Shown here: piece by piece, positions 1 through 10,080 of the stretch
Layout of the letters: every line of letters begins with the position of its first letter
Position numbering within the stretch: position 1 is the stretch's first letter
NCBI GenBank assembly: GCA_026120035.1
Contig: JALRME010000010.1
Span: forward strand, 620,001-684,000
Reading direction: 5' to 3'
Origin: Coleophoma eucalyptorum
Lineage: Eukaryota; Ascomycota; Leotiomycetes; Helotiales; Dermateaceae
DNA: 64,000 nucleotides
Made by a program: the position numbers and the translations under genes
Notes under the pieces: model-generated
Databases searched by the model: none
The model's input: only the letters and a program-made list of their open reading frames with translations
What the model was told of the DNA's origin: nothing

Positions 1-1591
1 TAGTTCGACCCTAGCTAGCGAGGGCTCTCCTGCTAGTTTCGCGCAAATTCGGATAACCACAGGGACGAGGGACATCAATATAGACAAGGCAACTGACGGG
101 AGCAGACCAGTGACGACTCCCATAATGATGCTTGGGATTTTCTGTAGCCAGGTCAAGAATGAGACGGTTTCAAGGTATGAAATGTTTGAAATGATGCCCA
201 CCACTCCAACAGGAATGGCCCAAAAGATAATCATTGCCGTAATGAAACCCATCACAGCGAATCGTCGAACGACCTTTTGCCACCAAGAAATCTTTAGTGA
301 CTTCCAAACTACCTCGTTGGGATTGACACCAATATAGCGAGGCGACATGTGAAGAGCCTGGTGATGAGCCAGCGTCTGGAAAGCGGCCTGGGCATCAGAT
401 TGATGAGCGAATTCGATGAAGACTCCACCGATCTTCTCCGTTTGACCTTCTCGGTATGCTTCTTGAGCGAGTTCGGTCTCTGGGATCAGTGTCTCAAGTC
501 TATTGCGGCACCACTCAATCGTATCAACCTTCTTACCAACCAGACCAAATTTGCCCAGTCGGTGGGTGGGACGCTTCTTATGTGGAATCCATCGGGCTGC
601 AATTGAACCTGAGTTATCTGCGCCATCTTCCAGGGGTAGAGGTTCTTCATCTGGATTCCCTCCTTTCTTAATGGCCTTGAGACGCTCTCCATTGGCAAGC
701 TTGATGAGCTTGACCTCTGCAGCCTCCAATTTGAAAGCAACCTTGTCTCGCTCCTCGACCAACTCATCAACCTTGGTTGTGTCTGCTGCAATCCAAATGT
801 TCTTGACTGCATCACCAAACACCTTTCGGAGTTTGGCCTCGTCGAGATATGGTTTCGGAACAGAGGTGAAGAGTACTGTCCTTGAAGAGATTCGGTTTCC
901 GTAGACGGGTGATAGCAAGAATGCTTGACGTAGATTGATGTAGTAAATACTCTCACGGGTAACCAAGCAGAGCACAAATCCAAAGAATAACCAGGCACAA
1001 CCAGCATGAGCATAAAACCGATTCTTCCCAGCTTTCGTGGTAGTATCGACATTAGTCATAGACAGAATGTTCAGCTGGCTTTTCCCACCGCCCCCGGTAA
1101 TGTTAACCGGGAACAAGACAGGCCAGGTGATACAAAGACCAACGAAAGAGATGACAACAGTCATTCGCAGGAAACGCAAGAATAGAAATGCATCTAAAGA
1201 TTGGTGTTGAAGAGCATACGTGTCAGGAATTTTCCAGAAGGTTCCAAACCAGTTGAATAGGCCATTGGGTAGAGCAGGTGTACGTTCCCTTCACTTGTTA
1301 GCGAGGTATCAAGATACAAAGGCTATTAGGTAACTTACTGTTCTCTAAGAGAGCCTAGGTATGTTCGAGGAGCATAGTAACGTCTCTGCGATTTGCGCAA
1401 GATCAAAAATATGAGAACATACACGACCGCAACCAAAGCTGTTGGTGCCAATGTCGAGACCAGGCCAGAGATTGAAGCTGTAACGTCACAGCATTAGTGC
1501 TGCTGCTATCATCTAGCTACCCCCTGTTCAACTTACTATCCTTTTCATCGCGCGCTGAGCCAATGTTATCGTCAGTTCCTGTATTCACCAT
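1..1591 (-). CDS. CSC1/OSCA-like calcium-permeable stress-gated channel (DUF221 family), partial
   Basis: Three exons are visible (1537-1591, 1339-1477, 1288 down to the window edge); the first 494 codons are present and the C-terminus lies outside. Introns at 1478-1536 and 1289-1338 have GT donors (GTAAGT) and AG acceptors and keep the frame. The protein has an N-terminal membrane segment (about residues 20-45), further hydrophobic helices, then a long soluble loop in which an RNA-recognition-like fold (RTVLFTSVPKPYLDEAKL) is typical of the cytosolic domain of the CSC1/Rsn1/OSCA family, and then the start of the transmembrane pore block (FWAIPVGVVGIISNISYLE). The family forms mechanosensitive or osmosensitive cation channels in plasma or internal membranes. 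The ATG at 1591 is followed by a short extracellular-type leader without a classical signal peptide. Family assignment is firm; the exact paralogue (CSC1, RSN1 or PHM7 type) cannot be decided from the part seen. Confidence 0.9.
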
Positions 1592-3195
1592 CTTGGCGAC
1601 TTTTGAAAGCGCAATTCCCCAGTGCTGAAAGACCACTGCGGGAAATATCGAAGAGAAGCAAAGAGCGATAGACAAAGTCCAAGGCGTGGGCTGTCTTCAT
1701 CAAGTACTTTACACGACGCAAGTTTTTCTAGGCGCACGGGAGCGTCAAGCCAAGCGAACAGGGGTGCGACCTGCCTTCAAATTCTCAATTTCAGGGTTTG
1801 AGTGGAAAAAGCGACGAAATGACGAAAGCCTGCAGCGAATCCTGGCAAGTCCCTGCACACATGCACAAATGTTTGCGCCTCTCGCCAGTCGATACTCCGT
1901 ACTGGAGATAGGTTTGCAGTGAGGAGTGGAGGCGTACGATGGAGGAGTTGATGAAACTTGGAGGAGCGATCTTAGGAGGTTGGAGTAAAGTGGTGCTATT
2001 CCCAATTCTGTCGCGCAATCTGGCACTGGCTCAAGCTTCTCAACCCACCAAAATCAATTCAATAATCAGGATGACGCTCGGGTCCCTTGAAACTATTCCT
2101 GGAATGAGAAATATTTCACTTATTGAATTCTACATTTCTCAATGCCAACAGCCGAACTATGACGACCATTGGCGTGTCAATGCAGACTACACTCCGCTCG
2201 TCTCCTTACTGCATTTCTACCGGTTCTGTGCCCTGAGACACGGATCTAGTTCTGCGCAATGAGGTATCGTCGCTCTCATAACGCCATAGTACCGCAATCC
2301 AAGAAACAATGATGCACTCAAAGTCTCACGAGACAACCTTAGCCAGTAGTTCACACCTCAGTGCTTCTCCTTCATCAAACTTTCTCCGTTCCCGTCTTCT
2401 TCTAACGTGGCCGCTACCTTGACTATTCCGTGTCCAAGTTGATAAAGTGATAACGGATAGTGACAGGAATTTCAAGAGGATCTGGATTCTTGCGGTGCCT
2501 CTACGGTGTTATGAGGGAGATTGCGTACCCCACACCAAAGCTTATCGGACGGGATGTGGTGTTTGGTGTTTCACGCACTCAGCCTAGGCCCCTCCTGAGG
2601 AATGAAGCCATTCAGAAATTCAGGTTGTAGTTGGAGGTTTAAAAAAGTTGTCTGATTGTGTAGGATTTAGTTACCTAAAGATGTGACGTTTGGGAAAAGT
2701 TTCTAGATCCATGGGTCGACTCGCTTTGCCTTCCCCCACAACCTAACTGTCTAGTCTAGTGTCTGTTATCGAGGACGGCGATCACTTGGGGTTCACGTTC
2801 ATACTACGTCGGCATACGGATGCTTCAGATGTGATCTCTGGTCGTAGGGCACTGCTTTCTTTACAAAATCCCGCCCCTCGTATATTGCTGTCTCTGTTTA
2901 TGGACCTCTCGGTCTTCTTTTCTGGTCTCATCGCATACAAACACACACACCAAACGCCGCAGAATGCTCACATGCATTGCTGAAAGTTCCCATCATAACA
3001 CACACTACAGGAAATAATCCGCGACAGGTTCTTAATGCATTTTGCTATCTTTACAAAATCCCGCCCCTCGCGTATTACTGTCTCTGTTTAGCGACCTCTC
3101 GGTCTTCTTTTCTGGTCTCATCGCATACATACACACACGCCCAACGCCGTAGCATGCTCACAGTGTGCTGCTAAAAGTACCCATCATAATACGCA
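1592..3195. other. Intergenic region, 1.6 kb
   Basis: This stretch lies upstream of the channel gene and downstream of the PP4 gene. Open frames of 70-107 codons at 1686-2262 lack recognisable motifs and overlap on both strands, so I do not call them genes. The right third contains the tandem duplication described separately. No RNA gene was seen. Confidence 0.6.
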
Positions 3196-3222
3196 TTATA
3201 GGAAATAGTCCGCAACAGGCTT
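2852..3222. repeat. Two-copy tandem duplication (period about 190 bp) covering the 3' end of the PP4 gene
   Basis: The segment near 2852-3031 is repeated near 3042-3222 with a period of 190-191 bp. Shared blocks include TTTACAAAATCCCGCCCCTC and CTCTCGGTCTTCTTTTCTGG. The differences include many transitions and a 1-bp indel. The right copy overlaps the last codons and stop of the phosphatase gene; the left copy still reads PVADYFL followed by a stop (stop at 3005-3007) on the minus strand, although it is detached from the gene body. It therefore looks like a duplicated terminal coding segment plus 3' flank. Confidence 0.85.
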
Positions 3223-4629
3223 CTTCGCTGGCATGCCTCTCGAGTCCTGCGGTGCAGCCTGAAAGACACGATACCTCCGAGCTGGACCAGGAACTCGCTC
3301 CTTGTCCCTAAATGCGAGAGCAGAAGAGGCACCGTTACTACGCCCTGCATCGCCGTTACTCCTCAGGCTCTCGACACCACCGTCCTCACCAAGCTCCAAA
3401 ATTGCAGCGACGTTGCCGCAGCGGTAGCAGTAGTTGGGGGCTGACCACACTGTAACGATTGAGTTGTCAAACATTTCCTTGAATCCTTCCATAACTAGTT
3501 GATGGGCTCGCGCGATCATCGAGAGGTCGTTATTATGGTTAAAGGTCTTGACGATGTCTGCACCAAAGAGGAAACCTGCACCTCGCGGTGAGAGACCCCA
3601 ACCTTCAATCTCGTCCGGGTCCGACCAGAGAAGGTCGCACATGGCACCTTCGTGGGGGACTTCTTGCTTGCGGTCCAGCAGACGGATCTTATCCACTGTA
3701 TCAATCAGTGGCGAGAGTCCTCCATGTACACACAGAACTGCTCCCGATGAGTTGCCCACGCTTCCGCCACTTGATCCTGATGCACCTGAGCCTGGTGGCC
3801 CGGTCTTGACAGGTGAGGATGACTTATTAGGCGATCGTTGAATGACGTTATTTGCTTGGCCCTTCTTGCGTGGAAATCGATGTAAAATATCGCCCTCTGC
3901 GTTCAGCACTTCAATTTCTATATCTGCTTCGTTGTATTCTTGCGTACTTGTGACATTGTTCTTGGATTGCGTGCCCGTAGAAGTCTCGCTGGCTGGTTGT
4001 AGGCTGCTTGATGCCCCCAATACAATTGCACCTAGGGCGAGGTAATCGAAAACTTCGCAGCAGTACCGCCATACATTCGCTGAACCATACTTTCTCAAGC
4101 ATTCATCATAAAATCCATAAACAGTGGTAATCTGTCTCGATTCGTGGTTTCCACGGATTAGGGTCATACGATCTGGATAACGCACTTTGAGGCATAAGAG
4201 GAGGAGGAAAGATTCGAGGGAATAAAATCCACGGTCAACAAAGTCACCTATACTCATGTCAGTGGGTGCATAAGAAGTGAATTAAGAAACCAACCCATGA
4301 AGAGATAATTAGTATCTGGAACATCACCACCGACGCGGAAGAGCTCCATCAAGTCATGGAATTGCCCATGGATATCACCACATATCTACGCACTACCGGT
4401 CAGCAAGAACTCGACACAGACATCGTAGCTTCTTACCGTGACTGGTGCTGTCACTGTGACAACATTACCCTCCTCAATTAACAATTCCCTTGCCTTATGA
4501 CATAGCTCTCGTACTTGCGCTTCGGGTATAGGTCTGCATGCTCGCAGTTGTGCAATGGCTCTACGTTATGTCAGCGAGCCGTCCTGTCGCTGTATCCATG
4601 GAGTCTCACTTGTCCAAATCTTTCACCAT
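3196..4629 (-). CDS. pph3: Serine/threonine protein phosphatase PP4 catalytic subunit (Pph3/PPP4C)
   Basis: Four exons (4610-4629, 4437-4560, 4295-4385, 3196-4247) give 428 codons plus a stop; introns are 47-51 bp, GT-AG. The metallophosphatase signatures are intact: GDIHGQ, GDFVDRG and RGNHE, then the histidine-bearing VHGG and [11 protein letters not shown]. The C-terminus PVADYFL is diagnostic for PP4 rather than PP2A (TPDYFL) or PP6; the terminal Leu is the residue methylated in this family. PP4 acts in DNA-damage checkpoint recovery (gamma-H2A dephosphorylation) and other nuclear processes. The usual length is about 307 residues. The excess comes from a low-complexity insertion between ALGAIVLG and AVLCVHGG (Ser/Gly/Asn rich, roughly 90 residues) and a smaller insertion before the C-terminal YRVFQAAPQ. 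Start chosen at 4629 because MVKDLDKAIAQLR matches the family N-terminus after the first intron. Confidence 0.95.
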
Positions 4630-5220
4630 CTTGCTTTCGAAAGAGCTACAGCAGCACAAGGTGGCACAAGGCCACAGAGTATGAGCTCAAAGGTCTATTC
4701 CGTAGCTAATCCGTACCTCAGGGTCTTTGGCAGAGGCCGGAGAGCTCAAGGCGCATTCGCAGGGGAGTCGAGTGGCGCAAACGATGTATTTCTTCGCTGT
4801 TCGGATCGTCTTTTAGGCTGAGTGGTACTTTTGCGATCAGGTACGTTTTCGTCTATATGTGTGATGATATTCAAGCCACTGTAGTTCATACAATGTTGAC
4901 ACCAAGATTTCAGGTGTTGATCTCGTGCAGCTGTTGAAGCATTTGACGATATTCCCAGCCGCGTCGTTGATAGTAGATCGCGCTAAGCGTGCCTCGGGAG
5001 CTAACCTAATTAAGGGATCACCTTAAGCTCGATTCTCCGATCTCTCCATCTAAGAAGTCCCACCTCTTATAATACCTACGTCCCTTAGCCGCGTGCAGTA
5101 ACTGGTAGATACACTCCCTACAAGCCAATTGATCTATAAAAATAAGATACTGACACTCTCCAGCACCACTACATTCATTACCGTCCTTCGTCAACCACGA
5201 GCAGTGGCTTCAAGAAAATC
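4630..5220. promoter_or_regulatory. Divergent promoter region between pph3 and the small 116-aa gene
   Basis: The 591 bp separates two genes transcribed away from each other. Overlapping open frames at 4515-4821 are partly the antisense of the first pph3 exons and have no motif. A tract from 5150 has the C/T-rich, ATG-poor look of a fungal 5' UTR leading to the ATG at 5221. No specific operator was recognised. Confidence 0.5.
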
Positions 5221-5574
5221 ATGCCACCACATCTCCATCCTCGATCACGCCTCACATCCTCTCTTTTTGCTACTACAGTCTTTGCTAGCTTCTTCGTTGT
5301 AGCATTACCACATGCTCTGCCATGTCCGGCACCCCGAGTAGTATACGCAGACGAGAACACACCCGAGGGAACTCAGAGGCGGCGGAGGAGACGGAAGCAG
5401 ACAGAGCCATTGAAGGAGGGGGAATTAATTGAAGATGGAGAATCATTCGACATACGGATGAAGGGATCAAGGAGGGAATGTCCTGTTCCGAAACCTGGAG
5501 GGCTTGTTGGAGAGATTCTAGGACTCCAGGCCTCGAGTAGGGACAACGGACATGGGAAGGGTCCGCCTTGAACA
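5221..5574 (+). CDS. Small conserved-looking hypothetical protein, 116 aa
   Basis: A single-exon frame starts with ATG. The first about 35 residues are hydrophobic (FATTVFASFFVVALPHA), followed by PCPAPR, a run of basic residues (RRRRRRK), and an acidic segment. The C-terminal part contains RECPVPKPGGLVGEILGL. The leader could be a mitochondrial presequence with a single membrane span, or an N-terminal signal anchor. I do not recognise a characterised family; the mixture of an N-terminal hydrophobic helix, a poly-Arg patch and a short Pro/Gly-rich motif looks like real coding sequence, not chance. It is divergent from pph3. Possibly a small mitochondrial inner-membrane protein, but that is inference. 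Confidence 0.6.
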
Positions 5575-6213
5575 CTGTATGACGACGAATGTATATTGTA
5601 CTACCAACTGTACTCCTATCAATTCTATCGTCTCAATGCAGCTGGGTTTGAAAAGACATTGTTTTGCGGTCATTGCATCCGCAACTGGGTATATCACGCA
5701 CACCCATGCTGATCCAACATGCAGAGGATGAAGATGCACACACAGATTGGAAAGATACAGTTTCATACATGATAATTTTCAGTAGCCATAGACGAGTTGT
5801 CGTGGACAGGTTGTGGTGCGCATTAATTTGGAGCATTAAAAAAAGTCCAAAATTTGGCCAAGTGGTCAGCCAATCACGTCTCAGATATTGTTCATACGTC
5901 TCGCGAATGTAGGACGAGGTTATGTCTTAGTTGAATCTCTTGATGGCACGCATTATTTCTATCCTGCATTCCTATTTTTGTTATTATAATTGCTTCATCT
6001 GTCTCCTGTAGTTGGGCAACCCCCAGGAAATATTTGTTGTTTGTATCTTGCACTCAAGAGCACACTATATCATATCGACAGTTCGGAAGGCAAGGATCTC
6101 GACTCAATACTACTCTACTCAGTGGACGAATTTCGGAGGCTCTTCACCTCATAAATAGTACGCCCAGACAGCCCTTTGTGGTCCCTGTTCTTTTTCTCTA
6201 TTAGGCATATAAT
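5575..6213. other. Intergenic region, 0.64 kb
   Basis: The stretch holds the 3' flank of the small gene and the probable promoter and leader of the coiled-coil gene. Short frames on both strands (5633-5912) overlap one another and carry no motifs. T-rich DNA from about 5955 is consistent with a promoter region. Confidence 0.5.
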
Positions 6214-7998
6214 ATGGCTCATCGCCATCGTGATCAAAAAGACGATGTTACGCATGGTCTTAGGGCCTCGGATTCAGGCGACTTCAGTGCGGATGACGAT
6301 GCCGAAGACATTGGCAGATCAGTGGCAATTGGCAATGTCCCAGAATATAGGATCAAGAATCCAGCAGAGTTTGTCCCCGCTACTCCTTTCGCCGGACCCT
6401 ATCGCAGTCATTTAACAGACTTGAGTCTTGAATACTCTCCGGACCTGCTTCGAAATTTGCCACACGTAAATTGCAGCTACCTATCTTCGAAAGAGTACAT
6501 CCCGACTTTGGAGGACTTGAAGCAGCATGCCCAATCCCTTACTATTCTGATCAGAGAATTGAGTGTCAGCTCTCAAGCAGGCCTCATCGACAACCAGAAC
6601 ATCAAGATTCCCGATGAGCACGGAAACCTGATGCCAATTCAGTGCTTCAAACAAGATGAGACATTTGACTGGCTTAATGATCTAAGGACTACATACTCAA
6701 ACGACCAGATTCATCATAAGCTGCCCCTCACTTCAGTCACGAACACTATTGAAGTAGGCGACCGTGAAATCCGCAACATCTGCCCCCTCCACTCGACTCT
6801 GAGGAGCGAACCAAACACACCAAGTCATCCTTGGGCAACACATCAGAATCTCATCCACCACGCGAACGAGGTCCTTGAGCTTATCGACCACGAGTACGGT
6901 GCCAAAGGCGGCCTTCTAGGCATCTTGCCTACTAATGCAGGCGACGACGAACAACGAAAATTTGCTGAAACCACCTTGCTTGGACAAATGATTCTCTACA
7001 TCCAACATCTCGTTCATCGTATTTCCGAACTAGAAAGACTGTATGCCAATGCATGCGATCTGATCGCTGGCCAAGCAGTGATACCGTCCCAGATACTTAG
7101 CAGACTCGGTGCAGATGGTCGACAAGGGCGTGAGCAAGTCTACCCCCAAGACCGATTCATTCTCGCCAACGCTGGACAAGATGTTTGGGAGTATCTATCT
7201 CGAGAATTCGACAAACAAGAAGCCGATCAGGAAGCTATCCGACGCCAAAATCTTCGGGACGGTATCACGGCTGATGATCGTGCTTTTGATCCAGGTGTGA
7301 ACATTCTCGATGTCAACACTCGATATTTCCGTTTAAGATCGACCGTCGACGATACCAAAAAGACCATCTTCCTTATCCCTGCGTACCAGCAGCACCCCAA
7401 CACAGAAGTGACACGTGAGCATGAAAAAGCACCACTTGTCATCTCCGCTGTGAAGCCTGTGAATCCCGAGCGAGCGAGCCTCTGGGAATTGCGCAACCGG
7501 GACAAATTTTATACGCAACAGAAGCAAAGCGAGCTCTTGAAGGCTCAATATGAAGTTGAGCAACTCAGACACTCGAACGAGGCCATGAAATTTGACCGCC
7601 GCTCGCTCATGAGCCAGATCGAGGAGAAAGATAAGTACATCGACGCCATGGCCAAAGATCCCAAATATGCCATGGACGAGGTTAAGAAAGAACGGAACTT
7701 CCTGCGCGGTCAGCGTGCCCAGCTCGTAAAGGATCAAGCCGCTGTGAAGAAGGCTCAGGACGATATCAAGAAACGCACAGAGGGCTTCGATCACCAGATT
7801 GCGCGGATCCAGATAGACAGTGATACTTTCCAGAGCCAGGTTACGCAGCTGAGAAAGAAGCTGAAGAATAGCGAACATACTTTCCAGAAAGAACTTGCTG
7901 ATCTGAAACAGCAGTTGAGGTCTGAGGCCGATGCTCATGCCGCACAGGTCGAAAATCTCACCACAAGGATCGAGGCTGCTCGTAGGAACCAAGTATAG
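6214..7998 (+). CDS. Coiled-coil protein of unknown function, 594 aa
   Basis: A single long exon with its own ATG and normal codon use. The first 60 residues are polar and acidic (SADDDAEDIG), residues about 60-400 look like a folded helical domain without a motif I recognise, and residues about 425-594 form a nearly continuous coiled coil rich in Lys, Glu and Gln (for example LLKAQYEVEQLRHSNEAMK). No nucleotide-binding motif, signal peptide or membrane span is visible. The coiled coil suggests a structural or complex-assembly role, but no function can be assigned. The antisense frame at 7333-7992 is the usual shadow of a coiled coil (Glu/Lys codons reading as Leu/Phe). Confidence 0.85.
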   Translation: MAHRHRDQKDDVTHGLRASDSGDFSADDDAEDIGRSVAIGNVPEYRIKNPAEFVPATPFAGPYRSHLTDLSLEYSPDLLRNLPHVNCSYLSSKEYIPTLEDLKQHAQSLTILIRELSVSSQAGLIDNQNIKIPDEHGNLMPIQCFKQDETFDWLNDLRTTYSNDQIHHKLPLTSVTNTIEVGDREIRNICPLHSTLRSEPNTPSHPWATHQNLIHHANEVLELIDHEYGAKGGLLGILPTNAGDDEQRKFAETTLLGQMILYIQHLVHRISELERLYANACDLIAGQAVIPSQILSRLGADGRQGREQVYPQDRFILANAGQDVWEYLSREFDKQEADQEAIRRQNLRDGITADDRAFDPGVNILDVNTRYFRLRSTVDDTKKTIFLIPAYQQHPNTEVTREHEKAPLVISAVKPVNPERASLWELRNRDKFYTQQKQSELLKAQYEVEQLRHSNEAMKFDRRSLMSQIEEKDKYIDAMAKDPKYAMDEVKKERNFLRGQRAQLVKDQAAVKKAQDDIKKRTEGFDHQIARIQIDSDTFQSQVTQLRKKLKNSEHTFQKELADLKQQLRSEADAHAAQVENLTTRIEAARRNQV

Positions 7999-9009
7999 GC
8001 TCTGAGTGGGCCTTCTTCAGTAAGATTATTCTAATGGCGGGGGGGGGGGTCTGGAAGTGGATGTCACTGATCTTTGACGGCTTTTTTTTCATAAGCTGTT
8101 TGCCTTTTTGCTTTCTAATATTTTAGATTATCTATCATGAAATTCTCACTGATCTACTTCAAACCTACTACTGTCACAAGACCTCTTGTATTTCTCCTGG
8201 ATAATAGCTAAGAGGCTCCTCCTCCCATAATAATAATAATAATAATAATACCACCACAATTACTTGAAATTGTGCATAAATCATCTGACATTTATCCTTA
8301 AACCCTTGCTTGGTCTTTTTACTGGAAAATTCAAAATGTACGGGTCTTCTTTAACGAAAACCTTCTTCTAAAGCGCTATAAATTCTGTTCATATACCAAA
8401 ATGATTCATCGTCCATCTCGACATTTCACTCTTCTAGTATCATTTCTATCTTAAAACCACCTACAACAGCCCGCTCTCCGATATGTTTATCCGCTCGTAA
8501 TATACTATAATGGCTGAAGTAAACACAGACGTTATATATTTTCGCGAGCATCGAGATTCTAAAGCTTTGAAAAGTGCTACTGCAGTCCATAACGATGGAA
8601 AGGCTCTATATAAAATAGTCTGACTTACGTAGCGAAGCCAACTTCTACTGTCAAACTTCGATAATATAAAAAAGTTAGCACCAATTGTTCTCCAGGTTAC
8701 TGACTCCCCAGTAATATACATCACTTTACAATAAAATTTCCACAGACCATTTCAGGTTAGATAAATTGACATAAGTAGCTTTCTTTATCTAGCAGGAGAC
8801 TGATAGCAATATTTAGAGTATTGGTAGTAAATTTGAATTTTTGAGGCAAGATAATATATACAGAGGCTTTCTCGTATCTTTTCCCAAAGAGCCATAACAT
8901 AAGCGCTTGTATCTTAGCAGTAACGACTGTGCTGAAATTGAAAAACTAGACGACCCAAGAATAATTCCAACGAAGTAGACACTCAGTCGAATCAGGCGAA
9001 GAAATTTAT
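7999..9009. other. AT-rich intergenic region with simple repeats
   Basis: About 1 kb of AT-rich DNA between two convergent genes. It contains an 11-nt G run (8039-8049), a T run (8082-8089) and a TAA/ATA trinucleotide microsatellite (about 8227-8250). The minus-strand frame at 8461-8724 has no recognisable motif and lies in AT-rich sequence, so I do not call it. Confidence 0.6.
8227..8250. repeat. Trinucleotide microsatellite (ATA/TAA)n
   Basis: Eight or so perfect ATA units occur in a row in the AT-rich intergenic DNA. It is a simple sequence repeat with no visible function. Confidence 0.9.
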
Positions 9010-10080
9010 TTACTTCTTGTTCTTGTTAACAGTAACCGTACCACCCGACTCAGCAACGCCGCCACTGGCCGTGTAGACATAGCTATAGTTTGGATCATAC
9101 GTAGCAGAGGTATTGACGGCGATGGTAACCCAGCCGAAAACTCCATCGCTGAGATCTGGGCCAAGATAGACGTACTCGAGCACTGGCACGCTATCAGTAT
9201 CTGTTGTCTCTGTCGAAAAGACGCGGTCATCCGCATTCTCGGTGATGGCAATATCGTTGGTGTTGTATGGGTAGGTGGCCTCAACGGCATTGATGAGGTC
9301 TTGATCCCAGAACAGCTGGCCCACGTGTGCCACAGAGCCACCAGTAAGCGTGTTGTTCGCAAGAACAGTAGCGTTCAGATGCGCAACCATGTGGATGTGC
9401 GTGGTGCGACCGGAGTAGTGACCAGGAAAGATAGACTGGAATTGGACCACACCATCAGCGTCCGACTGCTGGACACCGCGCAGGAAGGTCGCGTTCAAGT
9501 TGGAGGCGTCGTCTGTATTTCCATTGCCGGTTGCAACTAAGCCTGAGTAGACACCCGTCGAATTGCAATTCCACACATCCCACCACAAGCCTTGGATTGG
9601 CTCACAGGTCTCAACATCGAGAAATTGCCCGTCTATGACCATGGGTACACCAGCTTGTCCTTCACGTAGGTCGGATCGGATGTGCTCGCCCTTGACCCAG
9701 TAAGGACCTGTCTCACCCTCAGGGTTCAAGGCACAGCTAGTGTTCGATGCGAAGAGAGTAGTTTCGGGGGTGAACATCGTCATGCCCGAGCCAGTTGCGT
9801 TGTGGGTGGTGTTCAAGACGGAATCCGTGTCTCTGAGCTCGAGTGCTCGCTTGCGGTGCATCGAAGCAGCTGCACGACGACGGGCTTCAGCGCGCGCAGT
9901 TACGCCGCTGCGCTTCATCTTGCCAGCACAAGCTTCGAGTCCACGGCGAGTTTGCTCCTTGTAGTCACGGATGCGGAGAGCGTGTTCTTTGTTGACTTCT
10001 TCGTGCTCCTCGCCTGGGTGGGCGACCACAGAGGTCAGGAGACCGAGGAGGGCAAGCTTGGAGAAGGCTTTGATATGCAT
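9010..10080 (-). CDS. Secreted intradiol ring-cleavage dioxygenase-like protein
   Basis: The 356-residue single-exon protein starts with a clear signal peptide (LALLGLLTSVVA, cleavage near residue 20). Residues 21-100 form a charged, Arg-rich propeptide-like region. The catalytic intradiol fold follows from about residue 105. The four non-haem Fe(III) ligands of the intradiol family can be placed: Tyr127 (GPYWV), and Tyr222, His228 and His230 in HYSGRTTHIHM. The segment PIQGLWWDVWNCNSTGVYSG is also typical. Family enzymes cleave catechol-type rings between the two hydroxyls; secreted fungal members are linked to lignin- or plant-phenolic-derived aromatics. Multiple N-glycosylation sequons support secretion. 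It has no clustered partner gene here. Substrate cannot be predicted. Confidence 0.92.
   Translation of the reverse strand: MHIKAFSKLALLGLLTSVVAHPGEEHEEVNKEHALRIRDYKEQTRRGLEACAGKMKRSGVTARAEARRRAAASMHRKRALELRDTDSVLNTTHNATGSGMTMFTPETTLFASNTSCALNPEGETGPYWVKGEHIRSDLREGQAGVPMVIDGQFLDVETCEPIQGLWWDVWNCNSTGVYSGLVATGNGNTDDASNLNATFLRGVQQSDADGVVQFQSIFPGHYSGRTTHIHMVAHLNATVLANNTLTGGSVAHVGQLFWDQDLINAVEATYPYNTNDIAITENADDRVFSTETTDTDSVPVLEYVYLGPDLSDGVFGWVTIAVNTSATYDPNYSYVYTASGGVAESGGTVTVNKNKK

Noticed and set aside
7333..7992. A 219-codon minus-strand frame opposite the coiled-coil gene.
   Set aside because: Leu/Phe-rich antisense of a coiled coil; the sense frame has normal codon use and a better start.
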